The position numbers and the translations under genes were made by a program. A model generated the notes under the pieces. The model had not been told where the DNA came from. It ran no database searches and was given only the letters and a program-made list of their open reading frames with translations. From an uncultured Saprospiraceae bacterium (lineage in GTDB: Bacteria > Bacteroidota > Bacteroidia > Chitinophagales > Saprospiraceae), in NCBI GenBank assembly GCA_937951615.1, contig CALFBH010000055.1, positions 37,363 through 101,362 on the forward strand: 64,000 bases of DNA. Reading direction: 5' to 3'. This document shows positions 34,543 to 43,086 of the stretch, piece after piece (the stretch's first letter is position 1; every line of letters begins with the position of its first letter).

Positions 34543-37500
34543 ATGAAATCTATAAAAACACTTATTTATTTGTCTTTGATTTTGTTTAGTACGATGGCTT
34601 TTTCACAGGCAAACATCAAATCAGTTGATGTCTCCTATGTTCAGAATCGATTAACTAATTCTTCCAGTGTAATTACTGATGATTTTTCAAATTCTCTGAC
34701 GATTACTTTGCCTTATGACGGAAAAACGAAAAAGCAATTCAGTATTATTCCCAGCACTATTTTAAGTGACGCCGTACAGGCTCAATACCCCGATATAAAA
34801 ACATACCGCATTCAAATGAAGGAAAATCCTGAGATAAAAGGTGGAATTACCGTATCACCACAAGGTTTTTTTGCTCATTACTTCGTTGATGGAGTAATGC
34901 ACAGTATTCATCCGCTGGATTTAAAACAGTCTTCTCTCGCATACGTTTTAGAAATCGGTGTCAACGAGGACTATTATAAAACACTTGCAGAAACAGGACA
35001 GCCAGTTTGTGGCACTTCAGGTGGCAATAAAAACAAGCCGGACACTAATTCTGGTCAGCCTCCGATTTTAAAAACAAGTGGTTCGTATGTAGACGGGAAT
35101 GGAGAGGTTATTAAAAGGAAATTTGACATGGTCGTTGCCACAACAGGTGAGTTTACCACACAACACGGTGGTACTGCCGGCGCAATGACCGTAATCACCA
35201 ATACTGTAAATTGTGTCAATTCAATGTTCGAGAAAGACATGGCAGTTTGCCTGGTCATTGTGGAAACCTGTATTTTTACGGATGAGAATACCGACCCCTT
35301 CATCCCTCCTGCTACAAATTCCAGAACGAATGACGCAGCAAATGCAATAAATGGCTGTGCTACGATGCCTCACGATATTGGACACGTATTTCACTATTAC
35401 GGTGGCGGCAACCCTAATGGATGGGCAACGGGTGGCGTTGCTGGACTTGGAGTTGTTTGTAATACCAACACAGTGGCAGGCGGTGGACAACTTTTGGACG
35501 CAGGCTGGAGTGGTTCGTTTGATAATATCTCAAACGGCTGGTGTCAGTTGGCAGCTCATGAATTTGGACACATGTTTGGTGCCGAACATACTTTTAACGG
35601 CTCTGGTGCTTCCAATTGCGATCCCAGTATATCCAGCACAAACGCTTATGAGATCGCTTCGGGAACAACCATTATGTCGTATAATGGCATTTGCGATCCA
35701 GCACAAAACATTCCCGCCTTAGGCACAGCAGATAATTACTTTCATACAAAGAGCATTGAGCAAATGACCAATTATCTTGCTGGAGTAAGTTGTGCAGAAG
35801 AATGTCCTACAAATAATACGCCGCCGGTAGTTAGCGCAGACCCTTGCGGTAGCGGAGTCATAGATATTCCCATCGGTACGCCTTTTAAACTTCAGGCATC
35901 AGGCACAGACAACAACGGTGATCCGCTTGCATATACCTGGGAACAAATAGATGAGGATGGAGCAGGAACAAATACACAAGGTGCTACCCTAACACAAACT
36001 GGCACAAATGGAAATACAGCAGGAAACGACCCACTCGCGCCCTTGTTTCGTTCTTATCCGCCGTCAAGTGATCCGTGTCGCTATTTTCCCGACCTGAATG
36101 ATTACTCCAGCAATGTAAATACGGTGGGTACTGAGTTTGAAGTTTTGCCGCAGGTTGTAAGAACAATAAATTTTGCTCTAACAGCCAGAGACTGCAATAC
36201 AAACGGCGGCGGAACTACCTGCGATACCCGTACTGTAAACGTTATTGCAGGCGGCCCCCTCGTAGTTAATAGCCCCTGTGCAGGCGGTGATTTGACCGCA
36301 GGACAAAACACAACGATTACCTGGAACACCAATGGCTCTGATGCAGCTTGTACTACTGTTGATATTTTAATGTCAACTGATGGCGGGGCTACATTTCCTT
36401 ATGACCTGGGAACAGCTTCGTATGCTGCAGGGTCGGCTTCTTTGGGTATTCCTGCTGGAGCTACTAATTCTAATGAAGTTAGAATTCAAATCATTTGTAA
36501 CGACAACCCTTGCGCCACATTTTTTGCCATGAGTGCCGCTAACTGTACACTCATTTCAGATTGTCTCGCTGTGGAGTCTGTGCTTTGTCCAGAAGATCCC
36601 ATCACGGTAGCCTGTGGAGGAAGCACAAATTTAGCCCTTTCTCCTTTATATGGAGAACCACTGACTTCTGAGACACTTACTTTTGCAGGCTCGACAACCT
36701 ATGTTGCTTTTAATGATGCTGAAACCGCTTGTCAGGATACTTATTTCGGGTTTAATATTACTGGTGTTCCTTTTGTTACTTATTCTTTTACCACTACAGA
36801 CGCAGGTATCTATAATTTTTCCATTTCTCCTTTTGCGGGCGGAAGTTGTCCTACCGATTTTAATGCAATTAATATTTATAGTGCGCCTTTTGATGCAGCT
36901 AATCCATGCAATAATTTTGTTACTTCAAGTGCAGCAGGTCCTACTACAGGCGCGCCTTCAGGTGGCAGTTCTTTAAATGCAGATCTTGCAGCCAAAACGA
37001 CTTATCACCTCACCGTTATTGCTTTTTGTAGTACACCAGCCTCACCGACCACCACGGTAAGTTTCCCATCATCACCAGAAGTGTATGATGTGGGCAGCCC
37101 TGCTGCTCCTTATGACAATTATACCTACGTCGCAGTAAGCCAGACTTTAGGTACTGTTACGGCAGTACATCCAGCATCAGATTTTAGTGGAATTGCAGAA
37201 GGTTGTTATGATATATATGGTGTGAATTATGAAAATGACGGTGCAAATGCCACACCACCAACAGATGTTGATCCTTCTACTTTCAATGGACAATCCGTGA
37301 GTGCAATATTATCGTCTGGTGTTTGTATTAATTTTAGCACAAATTCTGTTCAGTTATGTCTTGAAAGTTGTGCTAGCTGTATTGCTACGATTGACGTAGC
37401 GGGGGCGGCAGGCAGTTGCGATCAAGGGGCAAATCCTGTAGATCCGGCTGACGACACCTTTACGGTAACGGCAACAGCAAGTATTACTGATGGTGCTGGT

Positions 37501-38724
37501 CAATATATTATAACTGATGGTACGACCACCTGGGGACCTTTTGCTAGTGGAACGATTGGTACAGCAGGCCCCTTTACTGCTGATGGTGCTACGACGACAG
37601 GAGTACTGACCATTCAGGACAGTGCAGATAATACCTGTTCTATTGTTTTAGGTGATTTTGGACCTGTAGCAGCTTGCCCTGATCTTCCGATTTTAGGTTC
37701 TTGTACCGACGGAAGTATCAGCTATAATGACGATATTCAATCCATTCTTGTAGCAAAATGCGCTCCTTGTCATACGACCTCTGGGACATCTGGTTTTTTC
37801 GTAAATACTTATGCCGGACTTATAGCTGGTGGAAATAACTGTGGTGCAGGTGTTACTTCTGGAGATGCTTCGGCAGCAGCTAGTTCATTGATTGATAAAA
37901 CACAATGGGTAAATAATGGTACAAATGCAACATGTGGTAATAATATGCCAACTTCAGGTACACCATTAACAGCCGCTGAATTTCAGTTAATCGAGGCATG
38001 GATAACTGCTGGTGCACAGGAAGCTTGTCCAAGTTTAGATTTTACAGTTTCTATCACTGATCCTTGTGTTTGTAATAATGACCAAACCGATAATGCTGGT
38101 GCGACAGGAGATGGTACTTTCACTGAAACTGTTGTTGTGAATGATGCTACAGCAGGACAAACTTACACCATTACGGCTGCCAGTATTCCTGCGCTCGTTG
38201 GACAAACATTGACTTTTAATGCTGCTACTATGCAGTATGAAACTATATTCAATCATGATGATGGTGTAGGCTACGAAGTAACTATTGAAGGACCAGGTGC
38301 AGTCGGCACTGGTACGAATACAACACAATCTATCGCCAATATGTGTTTCTATCCTGAGATTGCTTTAAGCCCTGCTTTGGCAAGTCCTTATTGTAATGAT
38401 GATAATATGGCTGTTACCCTTGCAGTTGCTGAAACAAATAGCGACAACAGTGGTGCGGCAGCGTTTACTGTTGATGGTGCGGCAGCAGCAGGATTTACAC
38501 CATCGATTCTTGGAGATGGAACTTATCCGATTGTGGCAACTTGGACAGGTACAGGCGGTGCAGGTCAGGCAATGTGTGCTGGTGTTCCTTGTGCTACTTT
38601 AGCAGATATTACAACAAATAATGCGGGTATTGCGGCTGCTTGTGATACAGAACTGACTACTTCCATTACTGTACAGGCTTGCACCGCCCCATGCAATGCA
38701 ACTATGGGTACATGGAATGATTAA
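34543..38724 (+). CDS. secreted reprolysin-like metalloprotease with cytochrome c motif
   Basis: A 1393-residue exported protein with a signal peptide ending near STMAFSQA. A pro-region follows (to about 180), then a metzincin catalytic domain: the zinc site AAHEFGHMFGAEHTF (His339, His343, His349; Glu340) with a Met-turn about 40 residues later (GTTIMSYNGICDP). After several beta-sandwich segments and many Cys, residues about 1065-1160 resemble a c-type cytochrome module: AKCAPCHTTSG (CxxCH), a late NNMPTSGTPL and FQLIEAWITAGA, as in single-heme domains of surface proteins. The last 220 residues are Ala/Thr/Gly-rich repeats. The protein ends at NATMGTWND with no T9SS sorting domain, unusual for this size. 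It has its own promoter and terminator. Confidence 0.85.
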   Translation: MKSIKTLIYLSLILFSTMAFSQANIKSVDVSYVQNRLTNSSSVITDDFSNSLTITLPYDGKTKKQFSIIPSTILSDAVQAQYPDIKTYRIQMKENPEIKGGITVSPQGFFAHYFVDGVMHSIHPLDLKQSSLAYVLEIGVNEDYYKTLAETGQPVCGTSGGNKNKPDTNSGQPPILKTSGSYVDGNGEVIKRKFDMVVATTGEFTTQHGGTAGAMTVITNTVNCVNSMFEKDMAVCLVIVETCIFTDENTDPFIPPATNSRTNDAANAINGCATMPHDIGHVFHYYGGGNPNGWATGGVAGLGVVCNTNTVAGGGQLLDAGWSGSFDNISNGWCQLAAHEFGHMFGAEHTFNGSGASNCDPSISSTNAYEIASGTTIMSYNGICDPAQNIPALGTADNYFHTKSIEQMTNYLAGVSCAEECPTNNTPPVVSADPCGSGVIDIPIGTPFKLQASGTDNNGDPLAYTWEQIDEDGAGTNTQGATLTQTGTNGNTAGNDPLAPLFRSYPPSSDPCRYFPDLNDYSSNVNTVGTEFEVLPQVVRTINFALTARDCNTNGGGTTCDTRTVNVIAGGPLVVNSPCAGGDLTAGQNTTITWNTNGSDAACTTVDILMSTDGGATFPYDLGTASYAAGSASLGIPAGATNSNEVRIQIICNDNPCATFFAMSAANCTLISDCLAVESVLCPEDPITVACGGSTNLALSPLYGEPLTSETLTFAGSTTYVAFNDAETACQDTYFGFNITGVPFVTYSFTTTDAGIYNFSISPFAGGSCPTDFNAINIYSAPFDAANPCNNFVTSSAAGPTTGAPSGGSSLNADLAAKTTYHLTVIAFCSTPASPTTTVSFPSSPEVYDVGSPAAPYDNYTYVAVSQTLGTVTAVHPASDFSGIAEGCYDIYGVNYENDGANATPPTDVDPSTFNGQSVSAILSSGVCINFSTNSVQLCLESCASCIATIDVAGAAGSCDQGANPVDPADDTFTVTATASITDGAGQYIITDGTTTWGPFASGTIGTAGPFTADGATTTGVLTIQDSADNTCSIVLGDFGPVAACPDLPILGSCTDGSISYNDDIQSILVAKCAPCHTTSGTSGFFVNTYAGLIAGGNNCGAGVTSGDASAAASSLIDKTQWVNNGTNATCGNNMPTSGTPLTAAEFQLIEAWITAGAQEACPSLDFTVSITDPCVCNNDQTDNAGATGDGTFTETVVVNDATAGQTYTITAASIPALVGQTLTFNAATMQYETIFNHDDGVGYEVTIEGPGAVGTGTNTTQSIANMCFYPEIALSPALASPYCNDDNMAVTLAVAETNSDNSGAAAFTVDGAAAAGFTPSILGDGTYPIVATWTGTGGAGQAMCAGVPCATLADITTNNAGIAAACDTELTTSITVQACTAPCNATMGTWND

Positions 38725-38750
38725 ATTTTGGTTTTAAAAACATACGGTAT

Positions 38751-38782
38751 AAAAAGCCGTTCCATTTTGGAGCGGCTTTTTT
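38751..38782. terminator. intrinsic terminator
   Basis: AAAAGCCGTTCC pairs with GGAGCGGCTTTT (38752-38763 with 38769-38780) and is followed by a T-run. It can serve both the metalloprotease and the convergent PagL-like gene. Confidence 0.88.
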
Positions 38783-38796
38783 CTTGTTTCCTTATG

Positions 38797-39936
38797 TCAA
38801 AATCGAAATCCAGCCGCCAGTTCTACAAATTCAGCTTCGCCCAGATAAGCATGAACATATAATCCCAAATAAGCTGTAGCAGGCTGATTTTGGTGTCTTT
38901 TTATAAATGCTTCTTGCCCAAAAAACGGATAAAAATTAAATCCAACTCTGGAGGAAAACATACTGCCTTGCCCATAATGCTCATTAAAATACAAGCCAAC
39001 TTCCGTCAAAAAACCAGTATTGCCAAACAAAAACTCATGTCCCACAAACCAAAGATAACGCGATGCGGCTTCGCGCTCTCGCCCTAGCTCTAAGCCAATA
39101 TGTTTCATAAAAGCATAGCTGGAAGATTTGAAAATAAACTCTGCGCCTGTACTCAGGTAGCTGACCTGCCCGATTTGTCGCACAAGTCCAAAACTCGCGG
39201 TGTAAACCGGATATTTTGGCCCATCTACGCCTGTTTCTGTTAGCCCAAAAGAAGCCCGAATAAATGGTCGTATTTTTCTTTTTGAAATGCTGTATTGAAA
39301 TGGTTCTGCTTTGCTCGTATCCCTTTGCAAACGATATTTTATTCCCAGCATCAAAGCAGGCTGGTTGGTACCGAGATTCGGTGTTGCAAAATTCCCGTTT
39401 GAATAATGAGACCCTGCCAGTCCGATTGTAAAAATTAGTCGCTCACTCAACTGCCGTTCCACTTTCAGTCGCAGCAATGCCATAAAATTAACTGACGAAC
39501 CAATGACCACATTTTCACGATTATCAATATCATCATAAGACTTAGTCAGCCAGGCCGCGCCTAGTCCGGCTTCTGCGAGCAATTCCCATTTTCTGCCCCT
39601 TTTGAGGTAAAAAGACATAGAAGGTAGCAGCCCATAAGCCGTTCCCATCACCTCTTGATTGCTAAGATGTTCTGCCGTTAGCGATAAGCTGAATACTGGA
39701 TAATTATGAAATGCTGCCCAGCCATATTTTTTACCATTGGTGTAGCGGGAAAAACTTACGGCGGTCATTATGGAAGGGCTTTTGATTTCGGGGAAGATGG
39801 GGTTATTGGGGAGCAGGCTGCCTGTGTGGAGGTCTAAGTTGATGGTTTGTTGGGCTTGGGTAGGCGAGTTGATTAAGCAGAAAACTGACAGTATAATGAA
39901 TGAGTGAATGGATAATCTGGAGAAAAATTTAAACAC
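38797..39936 (-). CDS. PagL-like (acyloxyacyl hydrolase family) outer membrane protein
   Basis: A 379-residue protein with a signal peptide (cleaved near SPTQAQQ) and a beta-barrel pattern throughout, ending in Phe (AAGFRF). The segment SHYSNGNFATPNLG (about 176-189) matches the HxSN active-site region of PagL lipid A 3-O-deacylases. A second barrel-like half (from about 215) makes it about twice the size of PagL, as is usual for the Bacteroidota acyloxyacyl hydrolase family. A -7 box (TACATTTG, 39972-39965) lies 30 bp upstream. Lipid A remodelling is the likely role; the enzymatic activity is inferred. Confidence 0.8.
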   Translation of the reverse strand: MFKFFSRLSIHSFIILSVFCLINSPTQAQQTINLDLHTGSLLPNNPIFPEIKSPSIMTAVSFSRYTNGKKYGWAAFHNYPVFSLSLTAEHLSNQEVMGTAYGLLPSMSFYLKRGRKWELLAEAGLGAAWLTKSYDDIDNRENVVIGSSVNFMALLRLKVERQLSERLIFTIGLAGSHYSNGNFATPNLGTNQPALMLGIKYRLQRDTSKAEPFQYSISKRKIRPFIRASFGLTETGVDGPKYPVYTASFGLVRQIGQVSYLSTGAEFIFKSSSYAFMKHIGLELGREREAASRYLWFVGHEFLFGNTGFLTEVGLYFNEHYGQGSMFSSRVGFNFYPFFGQEAFIKRHQNQPATAYLGLYVHAYLGEAEFVELAAGFRF

Positions 39937-39964
39937 GTTTTAGCTGTTTGTTTATGATTGAGAA

Positions 39965-39972
39965 CAAATGTA
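39965..39972 (-). promoter_or_regulatory. -7 box of the PagL-like gene (TACATTTG)
   Basis: A perfect TAnnTTTG on the minus strand in the divergent gap. TTTTAGCTGTTTG is present twice in this gap (near 39940 and 39979), possibly operator-like. Confidence 0.5.
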
Positions 39973-40029
39973 AGGATTTTTAGCTGTTTGGAAGGATTAT
40001 AAAATTGAGGATAGCTATGGGTTTTTCGG

Positions 40030-40057
40030 TTTGTTTGGGCGTTTTTTTGTAATTTTG
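40030..40057 (+). promoter_or_regulatory. promoter abutting the ATPase start; leaderless transcript likely
   Basis: TTTG at 40030-40033 and TAATTTTG at 40050-40057 are 16 bp apart. The ATG is at 40062, so transcription would begin at or next to the start codon, and the mRNA would have little or no leader. Confidence 0.5.
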
Positions 40058-40061
40058 GAGT

Positions 40062-41201
40062 ATGGAAGATGTTTTTATTAGACATATTGAAATAAATGAA
40101 GTCCGGCATTTAAAAGATGTGTCTATTGCTATAGATGAGACAGAGCGTAAACATTTAGTGATTACGGGGAAGAATGGGAGTGGGAAGACTTCTTTGCTGT
40201 TGAGTATTAAAGATAACTTATCTTCTGAGTCAGAAACGACTCGTTTCTCTCTTGGTTTAGAGTCTCTAAAACCTCGTTCTTCAACAGATAGTTTAGATAT
40301 AGGCATATCAAATAATCAACTTGGCGGAAGTCATCGAGCTGGAAATTTTATACTCGCATATTTCAATGCCAAAAGAAATCAGGAAATTGTCATTCCAAAA
40401 GGAATTTCTAAAATCGCTCTAAAGCATACTTATCCAATAGACGAATACATAGGTCAATATTTTATCCAACATTTGGTCAATTTAAAAGCAGAATCTTCAT
40501 TTGCTCAATCAGATGGAGATAAGAAATCCGCAAAAAAGATAGAAACCTGGTTCAGAAATTTTGAGAAAAGTCTCCGAAACCTCTTCGATGACGAAAAACT
40601 CGAGCTAATATTTGACCGAAAAGAATACAACTTCTATTTCAAATTAGGCGATGGTAATACACCCGACATCAATCAGCTTTCTGATGGATATTCTTCCATT
40701 ATGGACATCGTCGGTGAACTTATTCTCCGTATGGAGAAAAAAAGTCCTATGGCACACGAGGTGAAGGGCATTGTGTTGATTGACGAATTGGAAGCCCATC
40801 TACACGTTGATTTACAAAAGAAAATACTCCCCTTTCTGACGAGTTTCTTCCCAAAAATTCAATTTATCTGCACCACACATTCGCCTTTTGTTATCAGTTC
40901 AGTAGAGAATTGCGTGATTTATGATTTAGAAAAACAAATCAGAATAGAAGACGCGACGGGCTATTCTTATGATACGATTATTGAAAGTTATTTTGGATCG
41001 GATAAATATTCGCACAAAGTGACAAAAAAGGTGGAGGAGTTTGAAAAACTGGCTTTAAAATCAGAATTATCAGACAACGAAAAAGTAAAACTGCTCAAAC
41101 TGGAATCTTATTTTGAAAAAGTACCCAGAGATTTAGCTCCTGAACTGGACGTAAAGCTACAACAAATCAAACTCAAACAACTCAATCGAAAAACAGGATG
41201 A
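40062..41201 (+). CDS. Septu-like AAA ATPase (PtuA-type)
   Basis: A 379-residue ABC/SMC-like ATPase. Walker A is ITGKNGSGKTSLL (34-46), the signature is NQLSDGYSSIM (about 204), Walker B is GIVLIDELEAHLHVDLQKK and the switch is FICTTHSPFVISS. The N-terminus FIRHIEINEVRHLKDVSI is typical of AAA_15/AAA_21 defence ATPases. The 4-bp overlap (ATGA) with an HNH nuclease gene reproduces the PtuA-PtuB arrangement of the Septu anti-phage system. A helical tail (KVTKKVEEFEKLALKSEL...) may carry the nuclease. The role in defence is inferred from the pair. Confidence 0.88.
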   Translation: MEDVFIRHIEINEVRHLKDVSIAIDETERKHLVITGKNGSGKTSLLLSIKDNLSSESETTRFSLGLESLKPRSSTDSLDIGISNNQLGGSHRAGNFILAYFNAKRNQEIVIPKGISKIALKHTYPIDEYIGQYFIQHLVNLKAESSFAQSDGDKKSAKKIETWFRNFEKSLRNLFDDEKLELIFDRKEYNFYFKLGDGNTPDINQLSDGYSSIMDIVGELILRMEKKSPMAHEVKGIVLIDELEAHLHVDLQKKILPFLTSFFPKIQFICTTHSPFVISSVENCVIYDLEKQIRIEDATGYSYDTIIESYFGSDKYSHKVTKKVEEFEKLALKSELSDNEKVKLLKLESYFEKVPRDLAPELDVKLQQIKLKQLNRKTG

Positions 41202-41872
41202 TATACGTGGAAAAGTCCCAACCCGCCCCTGCGTGTCTAACGGTAGAAAAACAAAAAGCAAACGGTGATTATAAATGTGGTGATGTACTTTCCCGAACCC
41301 GAGACGATTTCCGCAATAAATGCTACATCTGCGAATACAAAGCTCCCTCTACAATTAATGTTGAACATTTCAAATCGCATCAAGGCAATAAAGACCTGAA
41401 ATTTGACTGGAATAATTTATTCTACGCCTGTGGGCATTGCAATAATATTAAGGGGCATCATTACGATGATATACTGAATTGTACAGATAAAAATGATTTA
41501 GTGGATGAGTGGATTCGGTATGATATAAAACCTTTTCCTGGAGAAAAAGCAAAAATAGAAGCCTTGAAAAACACCATTAAGGTCAAAAAAACAGTCGAAT
41601 TATTGCAAAAAGCATATAACGGACATACCACTTTGAAAGCAATAGAAGCGGCCAATATTAGGCAGGTATTAATAGAAGAAGTCAGGGATTTTGGTAACAA
41701 TTTAGATATCTACTTTAAAAATGGTTATCCGCAAGATTATAAGGAAGCAATGAAGAAAGAGATTCAAAGACAACTCAGTCCCTACTCCCCCTTCACCGCC
41801 TTCAAAAAATGGATTGTCAGAGAAAACGGAGTTCTGATGCAGGAATTTGGTGATTTGCTAACGGGCTTGTAA
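41198..41872 (+). CDS. Septu-like HNH nuclease (PtuB-type)
   Basis: A 224-residue HNH endonuclease. The zinc and active-site motif is complete: CYIC (42-45), INVEHFKSH (His57, His61), WNNLFYACGHCNNIKG (Asn72/73, Cys78, Cys81, Asn82, Lys85). This spacing is that of the TIGR02646/PtuB-type HNH proteins paired with AAA ATPases. It starts inside the last codons of the ATPase gene. The C-terminal half is helical. In Septu the nuclease degrades nucleic acid when the ATPase complex is triggered by infection. No retron reverse transcriptase is nearby, so a retron-type PtuAB is unlikely. Confidence 0.87.
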   Translation: MIYVEKSQPAPACLTVEKQKANGDYKCGDVLSRTRDDFRNKCYICEYKAPSTINVEHFKSHQGNKDLKFDWNNLFYACGHCNNIKGHHYDDILNCTDKNDLVDEWIRYDIKPFPGEKAKIEALKNTIKVKKTVELLQKAYNGHTTLKAIEAANIRQVLIEEVRDFGNNLDIYFKNGYPQDYKEAMKKEIQRQLSPYSPFTAFKKWIVRENGVLMQEFGDLLTGL

Positions 41873-41879
41873 CATTTCT

Positions 41880-41912
41880 TGAATTTGAGTTTGACATTTG
41901 AATTTGAGTTTA
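41880..41912. repeat. GAATTTGAGTTTGACATTTG word repeat
   Basis: Degenerate 6- to 7-bp words (GAATTTG, AGTTTG, ACATTTG) between the convergent HNH and DUF3137 genes; the same words occur at 30879, 54132 and 62909. Confidence 0.7.
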
Positions 41913-41916
41913 AAAA

Positions 41917-42822
41917 TCAATGCAAACGATCAAAATCCTCCACCAAACTCACCACATTATACAAATCAACATAAAATTCGCTGACCAATTTGAAGCTGAC
42001 ATTTGAGCGGAGAATATTGGGTTCCAGAATATCTTTGGGTTCCCAGATGCCAATATACATATGTCCTGCGATAAAGGAAATATAGACCTTTTTATTCAGC
42101 CTTTCGGCAAATTGAAATAAGATACCATAAAATGCAGGATTAATGACGACATCAGGATTGGTCGTTTTTCCTTTATAGGTCATAAATCGCTCATTGAAGC
42201 CTGGATATTTTACAGGTAAAGCCTCTCCACCTTCCCGTATAAAAGCTTTGACCGAACGCGTGAGGTAAGCCCGGTCAGTTCTCGGCAGCATAATAATCTC
42301 TCCCTGAAAAGAATTTTTGCAGGTGGCATGAAAAAAGATACCCCGAAATAAAGGACGCAATTGGTTGTCTGTTTTGGAACGATCTCGTACATCCAGTTCA
42401 CACATTTCAAAAGTCGTGCTACCGACCTGCCCAACCAGATAATCTTCACCTTTATAATACGGAGCTGCTGTTGCAAAAAATTTACTGCTTAGAAAACGAT
42501 CTTTTTGTATGAAAATTTTGTAGTTATAAGTGATCTGATGCGGAATGAAATCCAAAATTTCCTGTACAATGACAGGTTTAAAAGAGTTTTTAAACTTGCG
42601 CATTTTCCAACCCAAAAAAGAACTATATGCGGCAATAGGAATCCAAATCAATAAAGAAATAACAGGCATTTTCAACCAATATACCAGCCAGCCGCTACCA
42701 GCCAGTACCGACAAGGACAAGCCAAAAAGGAAAAGCAATTGTATGCGCGTCCTTTCCAGATACTTCAGTTTAGTGTGAAGTGTTCTGTTATAAAAAATCC
42801 GAAATTCGTTGATATTCTGCAT
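41917..42822 (-). CDS. DUF3137-family membrane protein
   Basis: A 301-residue protein with two adjacent membrane helices near the N-terminus (about 27-47 and 52-70) followed by a large cytosolic domain. The cytosolic part has DUF3137 features: YNYKIFIQKDRFLSSKFF, GEDYLVGQVGSTTFEMCELD and FRGIFFHATC. The function of DUF3137 is unknown. It lies divergent from the susC operon. Confidence 0.8.
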   Translation of the reverse strand: MQNINEFRIFYNRTLHTKLKYLERTRIQLLFLFGLSLSVLAGSGWLVYWLKMPVISLLIWIPIAAYSSFLGWKMRKFKNSFKPVIVQEILDFIPHQITYNYKIFIQKDRFLSSKFFATAAPYYKGEDYLVGQVGSTTFEMCELDVRDRSKTDNQLRPLFRGIFFHATCKNSFQGEIIMLPRTDRAYLTRSVKAFIREGGEALPVKYPGFNERFMTYKGKTTNPDVVINPAFYGILFQFAERLNKKVYISFIAGHMYIGIWEPKDILEPNILRSNVSFKLVSEFYVDLYNVVSLVEDFDRLH

Positions 42823-42994
42823 GTTTACGCTAAGATAAACAGTAAAATTGAAAAGGATCGTTTTTCAGTTTGCATAAACTTTAAACCTCCTCTAAATGCC
42901 GATATAATAGTAAAAATTTAGTTATACAATCATTTTTATTTGTTCCTAAAGTGTCATTTTATTAACAAATAATTAAGATTTGATAGAAAAACTG

Positions 42995-43002
42995 TATTTT
43001 TG
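42995..43002 (+). promoter_or_regulatory. -7 box of the susC operon (TATTTTTG)
   Basis: TATTTTTG, 85 bp upstream of the chosen start; a TTTG at 42979 is nearer than the usual -33 spacing. Confidence 0.4.
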
Positions 43003-43086
43003 TTCCCATTTTATGTTAAAAATAATTTGTCAGAGAATGTGTGTTTAACAAAAACTATTAATTCATTAAAATCAATTTTACAACGT

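Noticed and set aside
40062..41872. Retron-associated PtuAB
   Set aside because: No reverse transcriptase or msr/msd-like structure in the neighbourhood.
43000..43086. Longer susC start
   Set aside because: It would lie on the -7 box and hide the signal peptide; the ATG at 43087 begins a clean one.
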